Assembly (NCBI GenBank): GCA_018266215.1
Contig: JAFEAV010000058.1
Coordinates: 1 to 38,052 of the forward strand
Direction: 5' to 3'
Length of the DNA stretch: 38,052 bases
Source: Cyanobacteria bacterium SZAS LIN-3
GTDB lineage: Bacteria > Cyanobacteriota > Vampirovibrionia > Obscuribacterales > Obscuribacteraceae
Position numbers and translations under genes: made by a program. Shown here piece by piece: positions 25,355-33,725 of the stretch. How positions within the stretch are numbered: the stretch's first letter is position 1; each line of letters starts with the position of its first letter. Under the pieces are notes generated by a model. That model made no database searches, was not told the origin of the DNA, and worked only from the letters and a program-made list of their open reading frames with translations.

Positions 25355-26095
25355 TTAAGTGTATAGACCGCCGTTTACTTCCATCACCTGTCCGGTCACG
25401 TATGAGCCCGGCCCGGCGAAGAATACGACCGCCTTGGCGATGTCATCTGGTGTTCCCATGCGCTTCAAAGGTATCTTTTCAACGAACTTGCTTATAATTT
25501 CCTCACCAAGAGCCTGGGTCATCGCGGTGTCGATGAAGCCGGGAGCGACGGCGTTGGAAGTTATGTTGCGCGAGGCGTATTCAAGAGCCACGGTCTTTGT
25601 AAAGCCAATCAGACCGGCTTTGGCGGCGGCATAGTTAACCTGGCCAAAGTTGCCGTGCACGCCCGTCGTGCTGGCAATGTTGATGATGCGGCCGGAGCGC
25701 TGCTTGCTCATGACCTTGAGGACCGGCTGGGTCACTTTGAAGGCCGATGTCAGGTTGGTGTCGATGACCGCCTGCCACTGGTCTTCGGACATACGCATAA
25801 ACAAGGCGTCGCGGGTTATGCCGGCATTGTTTACGAGAATATCGATGCGGCCCCACTTGGCGACTACCGCCTCAACCATTTTGGCCACGCTTTCGCTGTT
25901 GGTTACATTGCAGGCAATGCCAAGGGCCTGGCCGCCGGCGGCTTCGATTTCCCTGGTGGTCTGGGCGCAAAGTTCTTCATTGATATCGCTAATTACGACC
26001 TTGGCGCCTTCTTTGACGAGACTTTCGGCAATGGCGCGGCCGATGCCCCGGCCGGAGCCGGTGACTATGGCCACCTGGTCAGCTAATGTGCTCAT
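25355..26095 (-). CDS. fabG: 3-oxoacyl-ACP reductase
   Basis: FabG reduces beta-ketoacyl-ACP with NADPH. The 246-residue product (start ATG 26095, MSTLADQVAIVTGSGRGIG) has the short-chain dehydrogenase features: TGSGRGIG (12-19) for cofactor, NNAGITRD, the catalytic Ser in INIAST, Tyr and Lys in NYAAAKAGLIGFTK, and VAPGFIDTAMT. GGGGA lies about 7 bases before this start, while the longer frame to 26137 lacks support. It is the first gene of the fatty acid run and ends in VTGQVMEVNGGLYT as FabG proteins do. Confidence 0.95.
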   Translation of the reverse strand: MSTLADQVAIVTGSGRGIGRAIAESLVKEGAKVVISDINEELCAQTTREIEAAGGQALGIACNVTNSESVAKMVEAVVAKWGRIDILVNNAGITRDALFMRMSEDQWQAVIDTNLTSAFKVTQPVLKVMSKQRSGRIINIASTTGVHGNFGQVNYAAAKAGLIGFTKTVALEYASRNITSNAVAPGFIDTAMTQALGEEIISKFVEKIPLKRMGTPDDIAKAVVFFAGPGSYVTGQVMEVNGGLYT

Positions 26096-26139
26096 TTCTA
26101 ATCCCCAACTACTAATAAATGAATTGATACGAGTCATCT

Positions 26140-26167
26140 AATTTACTTGGTCAGGATCAAAATTCAA
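26140..26167 (-). promoter_or_regulatory. Candidate promoter for the fabG-acpP run
   Basis: Read on the minus strand, TTGAAT (26162-26167) is followed after 16 bases by TAAATT (26140-26145); each matches four of six consensus bases. The predicted start would be near 26133, giving a leader of about 38 bases to the fabG ATG at 26095. Confidence 0.35.
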
Positions 26168-26503
26168 GCGGCCTGACAAAATCCTGAAGAGCAATCTTTA
26201 CCTTGGTTTCCCAGGAATAACGTTTTAAACGTGGGCAAAGATAAAACTTGGTCCAAATGTCACGAAAGGGCAAATTTACAGGGGGGTTATTACGTAGTTG
26301 GAGCCCCGAAATACGCGTGACATGAACTACTTTCTCTATTAATCTCTTTACATAACCGGCGAGTCCAACAAAACCAAGTCCCAGAGAACTATCTCTCAAG
26401 GGACGGCTTTGACTCACTTGGAACCTGAATTGAATAGACCCGGACACCCCCGGACCTATCTATAGGACTCAAGTCGGCGCACAAAGGAAACTGGAGATAA
26501 CTA
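26168..26503. promoter_or_regulatory. Divergent intergenic region with operator-like repeats
   Basis: No credible gene is seen between fabG and the large plus-strand gene. ACGTTT-T-AAACGT (26220-26232) is a perfect 13-base palindrome. On the plus strand TTGACT (26409-26414) could be a -35 box, but no good -10 follows at the right spacing. Two direct repeats CCCGGAC (26439-26445 and 26449-26455) are spaced exactly 10 bases, one DNA turn, just upstream of the next gene's ribosome binding site. The minus-strand frame here (26157-26447) lacks protein-like features. Confidence 0.4.
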
Positions 26504-29500
26504 ATGGTTGACGCAAAACCGGCCCTCGACACCCCAAGCACCCCCACTCCGCAATTCAATCCAGAAATGAGCAACGCCCTGGCCGAAGTGCAAGCACTTA
26601 CCGCCAGACCGTCCGCCCAACCAAAAGACAATCTGAGCAATCACCTTGCGGAGAATACCGAGGGCAGTGCTCTGGATAAGTCGCTGGCTGAAAGCGCAAC
26701 CTTGAGACGTACAGTGGCGTTTGGAGAAGGGCTCGGATACGCGGTCCCAGGCGCCATCAAGGCGGCCACCCATGATTTGACCCATCCGATGGATCTGTTG
26801 GAAAAGGTTGGCATGGCGGCCACAATCGGTATGGGCATGCGGGTGTTGCTGCCGAAAACCGGTGCAGGTAAAGCTATTGTCGGTACGATCATGGGCATTT
26901 ACATGGTCAAAGACGCCCTCCATCCGGTTGTAAACGGCTGGGAAGAGTCGGGCAAGGCAACCAATCTGGAGCAGGTAAATAAGGCTGCACAGCACATAGG
27001 TGACGGTCTTGGAGCTTTTGCCTGGGATGCTTATGTCGGTTCAAAAGTAGGCCTGAAAGCGGAAAATCTGACTGGAAAAGCCATGGATGGCGTTCTCGGC
27101 ACGGCCAGATTCTCAGCTTTTGAAAAATTCAAAGTAGATATGGACGCCAGGTTCATCAGCAGGCCGATGGAAGCGGTGCTGTCGCCTCTGGCCAGAGCTT
27201 CCGGCTGGGCTTCTGAAAAGATGGTCCGCAAATCCGACGAGCCGCAGATTGCCTTCCAGGAAGTGAAACACAAATTTGCCGAAGTAGAAGCGCAAAATAT
27301 CGCCCATGTGAAGGCCGTCGATATGCATCTCAAAGGGGTTGAAGGAGCCGACGGCAATCGCCTGGGCTTCAGCCAGACCCTCGACCTGCTAGAGCAGGGC
27401 CTTGATCCGCGCAAGATTGCCTCGCACGAAGTGGGGACTATCCTCGGTCAAAATGTCATGGAATACCCGGGCAACCGCGTAAGCCAGGCTGATGCGGTGA
27501 TTTCGGAAGCGCTGACCAAGCAGGGCATAACCGCCTCCGGCACCGCCGGTGAGGCCGCCAACAGCCCGATGAAAGCCATTATGGGACCGAACGATGTGAG
27601 CGGACAGCCCAGCGGTTTTGACAAACCGTCTCAGGGCCCGGCCCCGGGCGGCGATCACGCCAAGCCCCCAACCGGAGACGCCACAGCCGGCACACCGGCC
27701 GGAGCCACCGATAAAACCGGTGGTGGTGGCACGACTCCGCCCAAGAAACCATATGTCACCAAAGGCGAACAGGAAGTAAACGCCGAAAACTACGCCAAAC
27801 TGGCCGCCATGAACAAGACCATGATGGACGCATGGACAGACAAGCGTGTCCTGATTGAAGACGCCAAGGAAAGATTTGCCGGCCCCGTGCAGGCTGCAAT
27901 CACACCGGAATACAAAAAGATGGATCCCGGTTACATCCTGCCGCGCAACCAGATGATGCAGATAGCCAGCCAGATAGCCAGCGAAGAAGACCTCAAGTAT
28001 GTGATGCCGCTCTTCTCGCGCTTCTCCATGGCCGCCACCCAGCACATCTCCGACGGTCTATCCAATACCGCCGCCTGGAAGTATCAACTGGACCTGATGG
28101 CTCTGGAAACACACTCCGAGCTTGTGCGAAACATGAAGAAATCGGGCATCGATCCCGATGTCGTGCTGCGCTCCAAGAATCCCGCGGTCTTCTCGATATC
28201 GCACGACGGCGGCGCCGGTCCGCACACGATGCGACAGATAGACAATGTCTGGAACGTTGACCACGTGCTCTATCCGCGCAACATGGTGGACACAAGAAGC
28301 ACCACCGCCAGCGGTATCTATGGCCACGAGCTGGGACATGACCAGTACGGCGGCATCCTCAAATTTGACGAATCAATCCGTGAACAGGTAATCACCGATG
28401 CCGTAGCCAAAGGACTGGGCAGCCGCGCAACCGAAAAAATCCACATGCCGGGCGTAGGAGACGTCACGAAGCAAGAATTGATCGAAGCGATATTCAAGGC
28501 TCAGGCCGACGAAAATACAGCCGACATCTGGGGCGCGGCCTGGACAGGCCACAACTCCGGCGGCGCTCTTGGTCTCCTGCTGCAATCCCTGAGAAAGGGC
28601 GGTCAGCTGGAAACAAGAAACGTCTTCGGTGCTGAATTCAAGGCCGATGACAATCCGTTCGGATTTGAAGTACATGCCTTTGACGCACTCAGACCCAAGA
28701 TCGTAGCCGCGGTGATGAAGGCCCGCGCCAACGGTGACGCTAAAGTAATCGAATACGCCAACGCCCTCGAGCGCTACGCTGATGAGGCCAGCAAGCCGGG
28801 CGACTACGTCTTCGCCAATATGGACAATCCGGGCGAAACCGTCACTATCCCGCGTAGAGACATGGAGGATGTCGTACCGCACCTTATAGACGCTCAGCTC
28901 AACACCAAGCTTTCGGCACTGCAGGGCCACTCCTTTGCCGAGATCCTGCCGGACCTGCCGGCCAACATGGCCAAGATGGACATCCTGGCAGACCTCATGG
29001 TCGACGCCATCGCCAAGAAGAAAAAGCCCAGCGAAATACCGTTCGATGTCTCGCAATACAGCATCATCCAGGTATTCGGTGCCGGTCTGCCGGCGGCTTC
29101 CCGACTGGTGGCCAAGGGCATGGATGCCACCGAAGCCAATACCGCAGTCAACCACATGTCCGACTACCTGCGTGGTCTCTACCACGGTAATGACCCGCAC
29201 GTTGACCCATTAAAGCCCTCGGCGCTGCAAACAATTCGTCTGACTTCGCCCAAATCCTTCATCTCGGGATCGAGCATGGCAGGCCGCGATATAGTCCACA
29301 ACACCGGACAGGTCCTGGCCCGCACGCCCCAACTGGGCGACTGGCTGGCCTCCAAATCCACATCATACACAGCCCGGGTAGGAGTGGTAGCCGTAGACAA
29401 CAACTACAGAAACGCCATCACCGCTCAATCAATTGCATCAATCGATCTGACGCCCAAGACAGTCATTGTCGGTCAGAACGATGATGCCCGCAAAAAGCTA

Positions 29501-29575
29501 AATACGTCGATAACTGATTTGACGTCCCTGGATAAGACCAAAAAGGAGGTGCTCAGAGGCGCTGAGAGACAGTAA
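26504..29575 (+). CDS. Large zincin-motif protein A, unrecognised family
   Basis: ATG 26504 has GGAG 7 bases upstream. The 1023 residues divide into a Pro/Thr-rich start (1-60), a Gly/Ala-rich helical module (about 65-260: AFGEGLGYAVPGAIKAATHD, then MAATIGMGMRVLLPKTGAGK and IVGTIMGIYMVKDA), a charged stretch, a Gly/Pro/Thr linker (about 345-420) and a C-terminal region (about 425-960) holding HELGH (608-612) in SGIYGHELGHDQYGGIL. HExxH is the zinc site of zincin metallopeptidases; Glu670 in ENTADIWGAAWTGHN, 58 residues after the last His, is a candidate third ligand as in gluzincins. No Sec signal peptide is visible. The next gene is a paralogue lacking the linker. Function and substrate are unknown; I call it a metallopeptidase only by motif. 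Confidence 0.8.
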   Translation: MVDAKPALDTPSTPTPQFNPEMSNALAEVQALTARPSAQPKDNLSNHLAENTEGSALDKSLAESATLRRTVAFGEGLGYAVPGAIKAATHDLTHPMDLLEKVGMAATIGMGMRVLLPKTGAGKAIVGTIMGIYMVKDALHPVVNGWEESGKATNLEQVNKAAQHIGDGLGAFAWDAYVGSKVGLKAENLTGKAMDGVLGTARFSAFEKFKVDMDARFISRPMEAVLSPLARASGWASEKMVRKSDEPQIAFQEVKHKFAEVEAQNIAHVKAVDMHLKGVEGADGNRLGFSQTLDLLEQGLDPRKIASHEVGTILGQNVMEYPGNRVSQADAVISEALTKQGITASGTAGEAANSPMKAIMGPNDVSGQPSGFDKPSQGPAPGGDHAKPPTGDATAGTPAGATDKTGGGGTTPPKKPYVTKGEQEVNAENYAKLAAMNKTMMDAWTDKRVLIEDAKERFAGPVQAAITPEYKKMDPGYILPRNQMMQIASQIASEEDLKYVMPLFSRFSMAATQHISDGLSNTAAWKYQLDLMALETHSELVRNMKKSGIDPDVVLRSKNPAVFSISHDGGAGPHTMRQIDNVWNVDHVLYPRNMVDTRSTTASGIYGHELGHDQYGGILKFDESIREQVITDAVAKGLGSRATEKIHMPGVGDVTKQELIEAIFKAQADENTADIWGAAWTGHNSGGALGLLLQSLRKGGQLETRNVFGAEFKADDNPFGFEVHAFDALRPKIVAAVMKARANGDAKVIEYANALERYADEASKPGDYVFANMDNPGETVTIPRRDMEDVVPHLIDAQLNTKLSALQGHSFAEILPDLPANMAKMDILADLMVDAIAKKKKPSEIPFDVSQYSIIQVFGAGLPAASRLVAKGMDATEANTAVNHMSDYLRGLYHGNDPHVDPLKPSALQTIRLTSPKSFISGSSMAGRDIVHNTGQVLARTPQLGDWLASKSTSYTARVGVVAVDNNYRNAITAQSIASIDLTPKTVIVGQNDDARKKLNTSITDLTSLDKTKKEVLRGAERQ

Positions 29576-29696
29576 TTAAATAGGCCGCAGTGTACGGAAA
29601 AGCTAAAAAAACCGCATAGCCACCAAACTGAATAGCCAGCAAAAGATACTCCAGCGTCGATCCAGGTCTCATATTATGCCGTAAGGCGGGGGCTTC

Positions 29697-32138
29697 ATGC
29701 CGACTTTTGATAAAGCCGACTCGAACCTTATCGACAATAAAATAGAAGAAAGCGCCGCCTTCCGCCGAGCCCTTGCATTCGGAGAAGGGCTTGGTTATGC
29801 CGTACCAGGTGCGGTCAAGGCCGTGGTGCATGACGTCTCTCATCCGGTAGAACTACTGGAGAAAGGCGCCGTTGCAGCGTCGATAGGCGTGGGCCTGCGC
29901 GTGCTCCTGCCGCAAAGCGGGGCGGGCAAGGCGATTGTATCGGCGGTAATGGGCTATTACATGGTGCGAGACGCGGCCCAACCGTTGCTGAAAGGCTGGG
30001 AAGACGCAGGCAAAGCGAAAAATATCGACGAGGTACACAGTGCCGCCCGTGGTATCGGCGACGGTCTTGGTGCCTTCGCCTGGGACTCCTACTTCGGCGC
30101 CAAAATCGGTCTGCGCGCCGAGAAGCTAACAGGTTCAGCCCTGAACGCCGGCCTGGGGCAGGCCAGATACGCGCAATTTGAAAAGCTAAAAATAGATCTC
30201 GACGCCAAATATATTTCCGCTCCTACCCAGTTTGTGCTGGCACCTCTGGCCAGAGCGAGCAACTGGACCTCGGACAAACTGGCCGAAAGAGCCCTGGCGA
30301 GGCAGAAAGCAGCCGAGGGTGACATTGACCTGGAGCAGATCAAAACCAAACTTAAATTTTCCCATGACCAGCACCCTCACACAGTCGCGGCCGTAGATAT
30401 AAGCCAGATCGCCGACCTGCGCACACCAACGGGTTTAGAGCTGAGCGGCAAGCGGACCTACAGCAACAAGGCCGAACGAGAAGTCAACGTAGCAAACTAC
30501 AGCAAGCTCGCCGATATGAACCGCGACGCTATGAAAGCCTGGACAAATGAGCGCATCCTGGTGGAAGACGCCAAAGAAAAATGGGTCGGTCCGGTGCATG
30601 CTGCGATCACCCCCTCCTACAAAACAATGGACCCGGGCTATATTTTGCCGCGCAACCAGATGATGCGCATCGCCAGTCAGATCAAGACCGAAGAGGATCT
30701 CAAGGCGGTTTTGCCTAATTTCTCACGCTTTTCCATGGCTGCGGTGCAACATATTTCCGCCGGACTTTCAGCTACCGCCTCACTCAAATATCAAATGGAT
30801 CTTGTGGCGCGCGAAACGCACACGGCACTGGTGCGCAACATGGTCAAAGCGGGCATCAATCCGGACAATGTTTTGCGCTCCAAAAATCCGGCGCTGTTCT
30901 CTATCTCCCATGACGGCGGCTACGGGCCGCATACGATAAAGCAGGTCGACCAGGCCTGGAATCTTGATCATGTGCTCTATCCGCGCCAGATGATCGACAC
31001 CAGAAGTGTCACCGCCAGCGGCATTTATCAACACGAGCTGGGACATGATCAATACGGCGGCATCCTCAAATTTGACCAGTCCATTCGCGATGAAGTGATA
31101 AACCGCGCCATCACCCGGGGTCTGGGCAGCAGGGCCAATGAACAAATATTTGTGCCCGATCACGGCTACATGTCCAAGCAGAAATTGATTGAGGCCATCT
31201 ACAAGGCGCAGGCCGAAGAAAACACAGCCGACATCTGGGGAGCGGCCTGGACCGGCCACAACACGGGAGGTGCACTGGGCGTGCTCTTGCAGTCGGTGCG
31301 CGGCGGCGTGCTCGACAATTTTGGCCAGACAGCGGCGAAATTCAAAGGGCCGGACAATCCCTTTGGCTTCCAGCTACATGCAATTGATGCCATGCGACCG
31401 AAAATTGTCGCTGCCACCATGCGCGCCAGGGCCAATGGAGACACGCGGGTGCTTGATTATGCCGATGCCCTCGATCGCTACGCCGCCGAAGCCAGCGGCC
31501 CGGGCGACTATGTCTTTAGAAATATGGACAATCCGGCCAAAACGATAACCGTCCCGCGCAAAGATATGGAAGACGTCATCCCGCATCTGATCGATGCCCA
31601 GCTGCACACCCCCCTGACGGCACTGCAGGGCCGCACCTTCGCCGATATTTTGCCCGACCTGCCACAAAATCTTGCAAAAATGGATAATCTCGCCGACTTG
31701 ATCGTGGACGCGGTCGTAAAAAATAAGAAGCCCGCCGAAATACCGTTTGATGTTTCGCAGTACAGCATCATTCAGGTTTTTGGCGCCGGATTGCCGGCAG
31801 CTTCCCGCCTGGTTTCACCAGAAATAGGCATGGACGCGGTACAGGCAAACACCGCGGTGAACAAAATGTCCGACTATTTGCGCGCACTTTATCAAGACCA
31901 CGATCCCCACGTCGATCCGCTCAAGGTCAGCGTCCGGCACACTGTCCCCCTGACTTCGCCCAGATCGTTCCGGGCTACCACAAGCCAGTTTGCCGATGAT
32001 CTGGCACTGAGCACAAGCCAGGTTTTGACCCGCAGCCGGGGATTGAACGACTGGCTGGGACAGAGGGCGGTGCCAATTTCTGCGGCATCGGCTTCGGCAA
32101 CGATTGGCGCCGGTGTAGAAAAGAGGAAAGACAACTGA
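29697..32138 (+). CDS. Large zincin-motif protein B, paralogue of A
   Basis: This 813-residue protein is strikingly similar to A from its residue 18 (FRRALAFGEGLGYAVPGAVK) to about 770. It keeps the helical module, DPGYILPRNQMM, FSISHDGG, HELGH (446-450) in SGIYQHELGHDQYGGIL, and Glu508 in ENTADIWGAAWTGHN at the same 58-residue distance. It lacks A's Pro/Thr-rich start and the Gly/Pro linker, and its tail after about 770 differs. ATG 29697 follows a G-rich stretch (GGCGGGGG) that may bind the ribosome; 121 bases separate it from A. Retention of both possible zinc motifs in both copies argues that they are functional. No signal peptide or anchor is visible. Confidence 0.8.
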   Translation: MPTFDKADSNLIDNKIEESAAFRRALAFGEGLGYAVPGAVKAVVHDVSHPVELLEKGAVAASIGVGLRVLLPQSGAGKAIVSAVMGYYMVRDAAQPLLKGWEDAGKAKNIDEVHSAARGIGDGLGAFAWDSYFGAKIGLRAEKLTGSALNAGLGQARYAQFEKLKIDLDAKYISAPTQFVLAPLARASNWTSDKLAERALARQKAAEGDIDLEQIKTKLKFSHDQHPHTVAAVDISQIADLRTPTGLELSGKRTYSNKAEREVNVANYSKLADMNRDAMKAWTNERILVEDAKEKWVGPVHAAITPSYKTMDPGYILPRNQMMRIASQIKTEEDLKAVLPNFSRFSMAAVQHISAGLSATASLKYQMDLVARETHTALVRNMVKAGINPDNVLRSKNPALFSISHDGGYGPHTIKQVDQAWNLDHVLYPRQMIDTRSVTASGIYQHELGHDQYGGILKFDQSIRDEVINRAITRGLGSRANEQIFVPDHGYMSKQKLIEAIYKAQAEENTADIWGAAWTGHNTGGALGVLLQSVRGGVLDNFGQTAAKFKGPDNPFGFQLHAIDAMRPKIVAATMRARANGDTRVLDYADALDRYAAEASGPGDYVFRNMDNPAKTITVPRKDMEDVIPHLIDAQLHTPLTALQGRTFADILPDLPQNLAKMDNLADLIVDAVVKNKKPAEIPFDVSQYSIIQVFGAGLPAASRLVSPEIGMDAVQANTAVNKMSDYLRALYQDHDPHVDPLKVSVRHTVPLTSPRSFRATTSQFADDLALSTSQVLTRSRGLNDWLGQRAVPISAASASATIGAGVEKRKDN

Positions 32139-32146
32139 AAAAGCGT

Positions 32147-32173
32147 AAAGTTGATATCATGAGAAGCAACTTT
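32147..32173 (+). other. Stem-loop after zincin-like gene B
   Basis: AAAGTTG (32147-32153) pairs exactly with CAACTTT (32167-32173) across a 13-base loop, 9 bases after the stop of gene B and 40 bases before the next start. There is no long T-run after it, so any terminator activity would be weak; it may be an mRNA processing or stability element. Confidence 0.35.
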
Positions 32174-32212
32174 CACTGAATTTCTTCAGGTAGTCCGGCG
32201 GAGAATAAACAG

Positions 32213-33715
32213 GTGCAAAAGAGGCGTTTTGCCGACCTGGCGTCTTTAACATTCAAGTCCCGTGCGGCAAGGTGCCTCACACTGGTGAGCCTGGCCGCAG
32301 GCAGCGCAGCTCTTCTGGCCCCGGCTTTGATCAGTCCGGCGACAGCCCAGGTGCCAAGCTGGGAACAGGCCGCAGCTCAGGCCGGCCCGCTTTACTCAAA
32401 AGCTCTACAATTTTTCGCCATGAAAAATTATCAGTCATGCATTGAATGCTGCAAGATGGCGGCAAAAGGCGATCCGCGCAATAAAAACATTCCCCATCTC
32501 TGTGCTCTGGCCTATTCTGAAATGGGCGATACTTACAACGCCAATATTCAATTTAGAGCGGCTCTTACCCTCGATTACAACTTTGTTGAATGCCACAACA
32601 ACTACGGTATTTTTCTCAACAAAAAAGGCGAACCGGAAGAAGCGAAGAAGCAATTTAAAGAATGCATCCGACTCAATCCGCGCTATGCCAAAGCCTATTA
32701 CAACCTGGGCTCCATTCTCCAGGCCCAGGCCGACCTCGATGGGGCAGTACAGCAGTACCGCCAGGCAGTGGCCATCGATCCTAATTATTTTGATGCCCAG
32801 CGGGATCTGGGACTGGTCCTCTTCCAAAAATTTGAACGCGGCGACTCGGGAGAAATCTCCGAGAGTTTAGACAAGCTGCTGGCGGCCGAGCGCCTTGTGC
32901 CGGACAATCCCATGATTCACTACCATCTCGGTTACATTTATTGCTGCAACGGCGACCTCGATGAAGGCGAAACTGAGTTGCGCAAGGCCCTGATGGCGGA
33001 CACTCAGCTGGCCGCGGCCCACTATGAGCTTGGCCGCCTGCGCTATTTGCGCGGCGATCCTAACCGCGCCCTCTTTGAAGTAAAAGTAGCGCAGAAGATC
33101 AATCCCATGCTGGCCGAGGCCAAGAAATATCCAACGCTGGAGCGCAAGAAGTTGAAGGAACTCCAGGCCAAGTGCGAGGAGCTGACTGAAAATTACGACG
33201 ATGCCATTGCCTCATGGAATGAAGTGGCTTCGCTCACGGCCAACAACGCCCCCATCAAGAAACACATGTCCGAAGTCTCACGAATGGCTAGAAATGGCGG
33301 TCGCAGAGACAAGAACGCAGCCGATCCGGCCGTGGTAAAGTCGACTATCGCCCAGGGTATTTCGGAAACGGAAGAGGGCAATCTGCAAGCGGCAACGCAA
33401 ACTTTTACCAGGGCCTCCGAAATGGACCCGAAAAATTTCATCCCCTGTCAAAATCTGGGTTTGATCTATGAGGCTCAAGATCAGCTTGAACAGGCCATTC
33501 CCATGTACCAGAGAGCACTGGATTTAAAACCAAAATACGATGGACTCTATTACAACATGGCCTATGTTCTAGAAGGGCTCAACAGACGAGCTGAAGCTGG
33601 AGCCTGGTACAAACGATTTCATGATCTGGCCGGCAAGTATCCCTATGATCCCAAACACATAGTCTCCCTGCAGCAGGAAGACGCCCGGGTGAGGGCCCAG
33701 GAAGGCACGCACTGA
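32213..33715 (+). CDS. Secreted tetratricopeptide-repeat protein
   Basis: GTG 32213 follows GGCGGAGA at about 9 bases. The 500 residues begin with a long signal peptide (basic start, then LVSLAAGSAALLAPALISPA, cleavage near TAQ). The rest is a chain of TPR units: FFAMKNYQSCIECCKMA, NNYGIFLNKKGEPEEAKKQF, YNLGSILQAQADLDGAVQQY, YHLGYIYCCNGDLDEGETEL, YELGRLRYLRGDPNRALFEV, and near the end NLGLIYEAQDQLEQAIPMYQ and YNMAYVLEGLNRRAEAGAWY. It is probably a periplasmic scaffold. It is in one direction with the two zincin-like genes (74-base gap) and with panB (10-base gap), and the panB ribosome site overlaps its stop. Confidence 0.88.
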   Translation: MQKRRFADLASLTFKSRAARCLTLVSLAAGSAALLAPALISPATAQVPSWEQAAAQAGPLYSKALQFFAMKNYQSCIECCKMAAKGDPRNKNIPHLCALAYSEMGDTYNANIQFRAALTLDYNFVECHNNYGIFLNKKGEPEEAKKQFKECIRLNPRYAKAYYNLGSILQAQADLDGAVQQYRQAVAIDPNYFDAQRDLGLVLFQKFERGDSGEISESLDKLLAAERLVPDNPMIHYHLGYIYCCNGDLDEGETELRKALMADTQLAAAHYELGRLRYLRGDPNRALFEVKVAQKINPMLAEAKKYPTLERKKLKELQAKCEELTENYDDAIASWNEVASLTANNAPIKKHMSEVSRMARNGGRRDKNAADPAVVKSTIAQGISETEEGNLQAATQTFTRASEMDPKNFIPCQNLGLIYEAQDQLEQAIPMYQRALDLKPKYDGLYYNMAYVLEGLNRRAEAGAWYKRFHDLAGKYPYDPKHIVSLQQEDARVRAQEGTH

Positions 33716-33725
33716 AGGTGAATAA

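Noticed and set aside
26157..26447. Minus-strand ORF of 96 residues in the fabG/zincin gap
   Set aside because: No ribosome binding site, no domain likeness, and it covers the region expected to hold divergent promoters.
27389..28045. 218-residue minus-strand ORF inside zincin-like gene A
   Set aside because: Shadow of the plus-strand frame; its composition mirrors the Gly/Pro linker on the other strand and no domain is seen.
28373..29200. 275-residue minus-strand ORF inside zincin-like gene A
   Set aside because: Opposite-strand shadow of a conserved coding region; the matching region in gene B has no equivalent full-length ORF.
26504..32138. Phage or toxin locus
   Set aside because: No integrase, structural or immunity gene nearby; composition looks like the flanking housekeeping genes.
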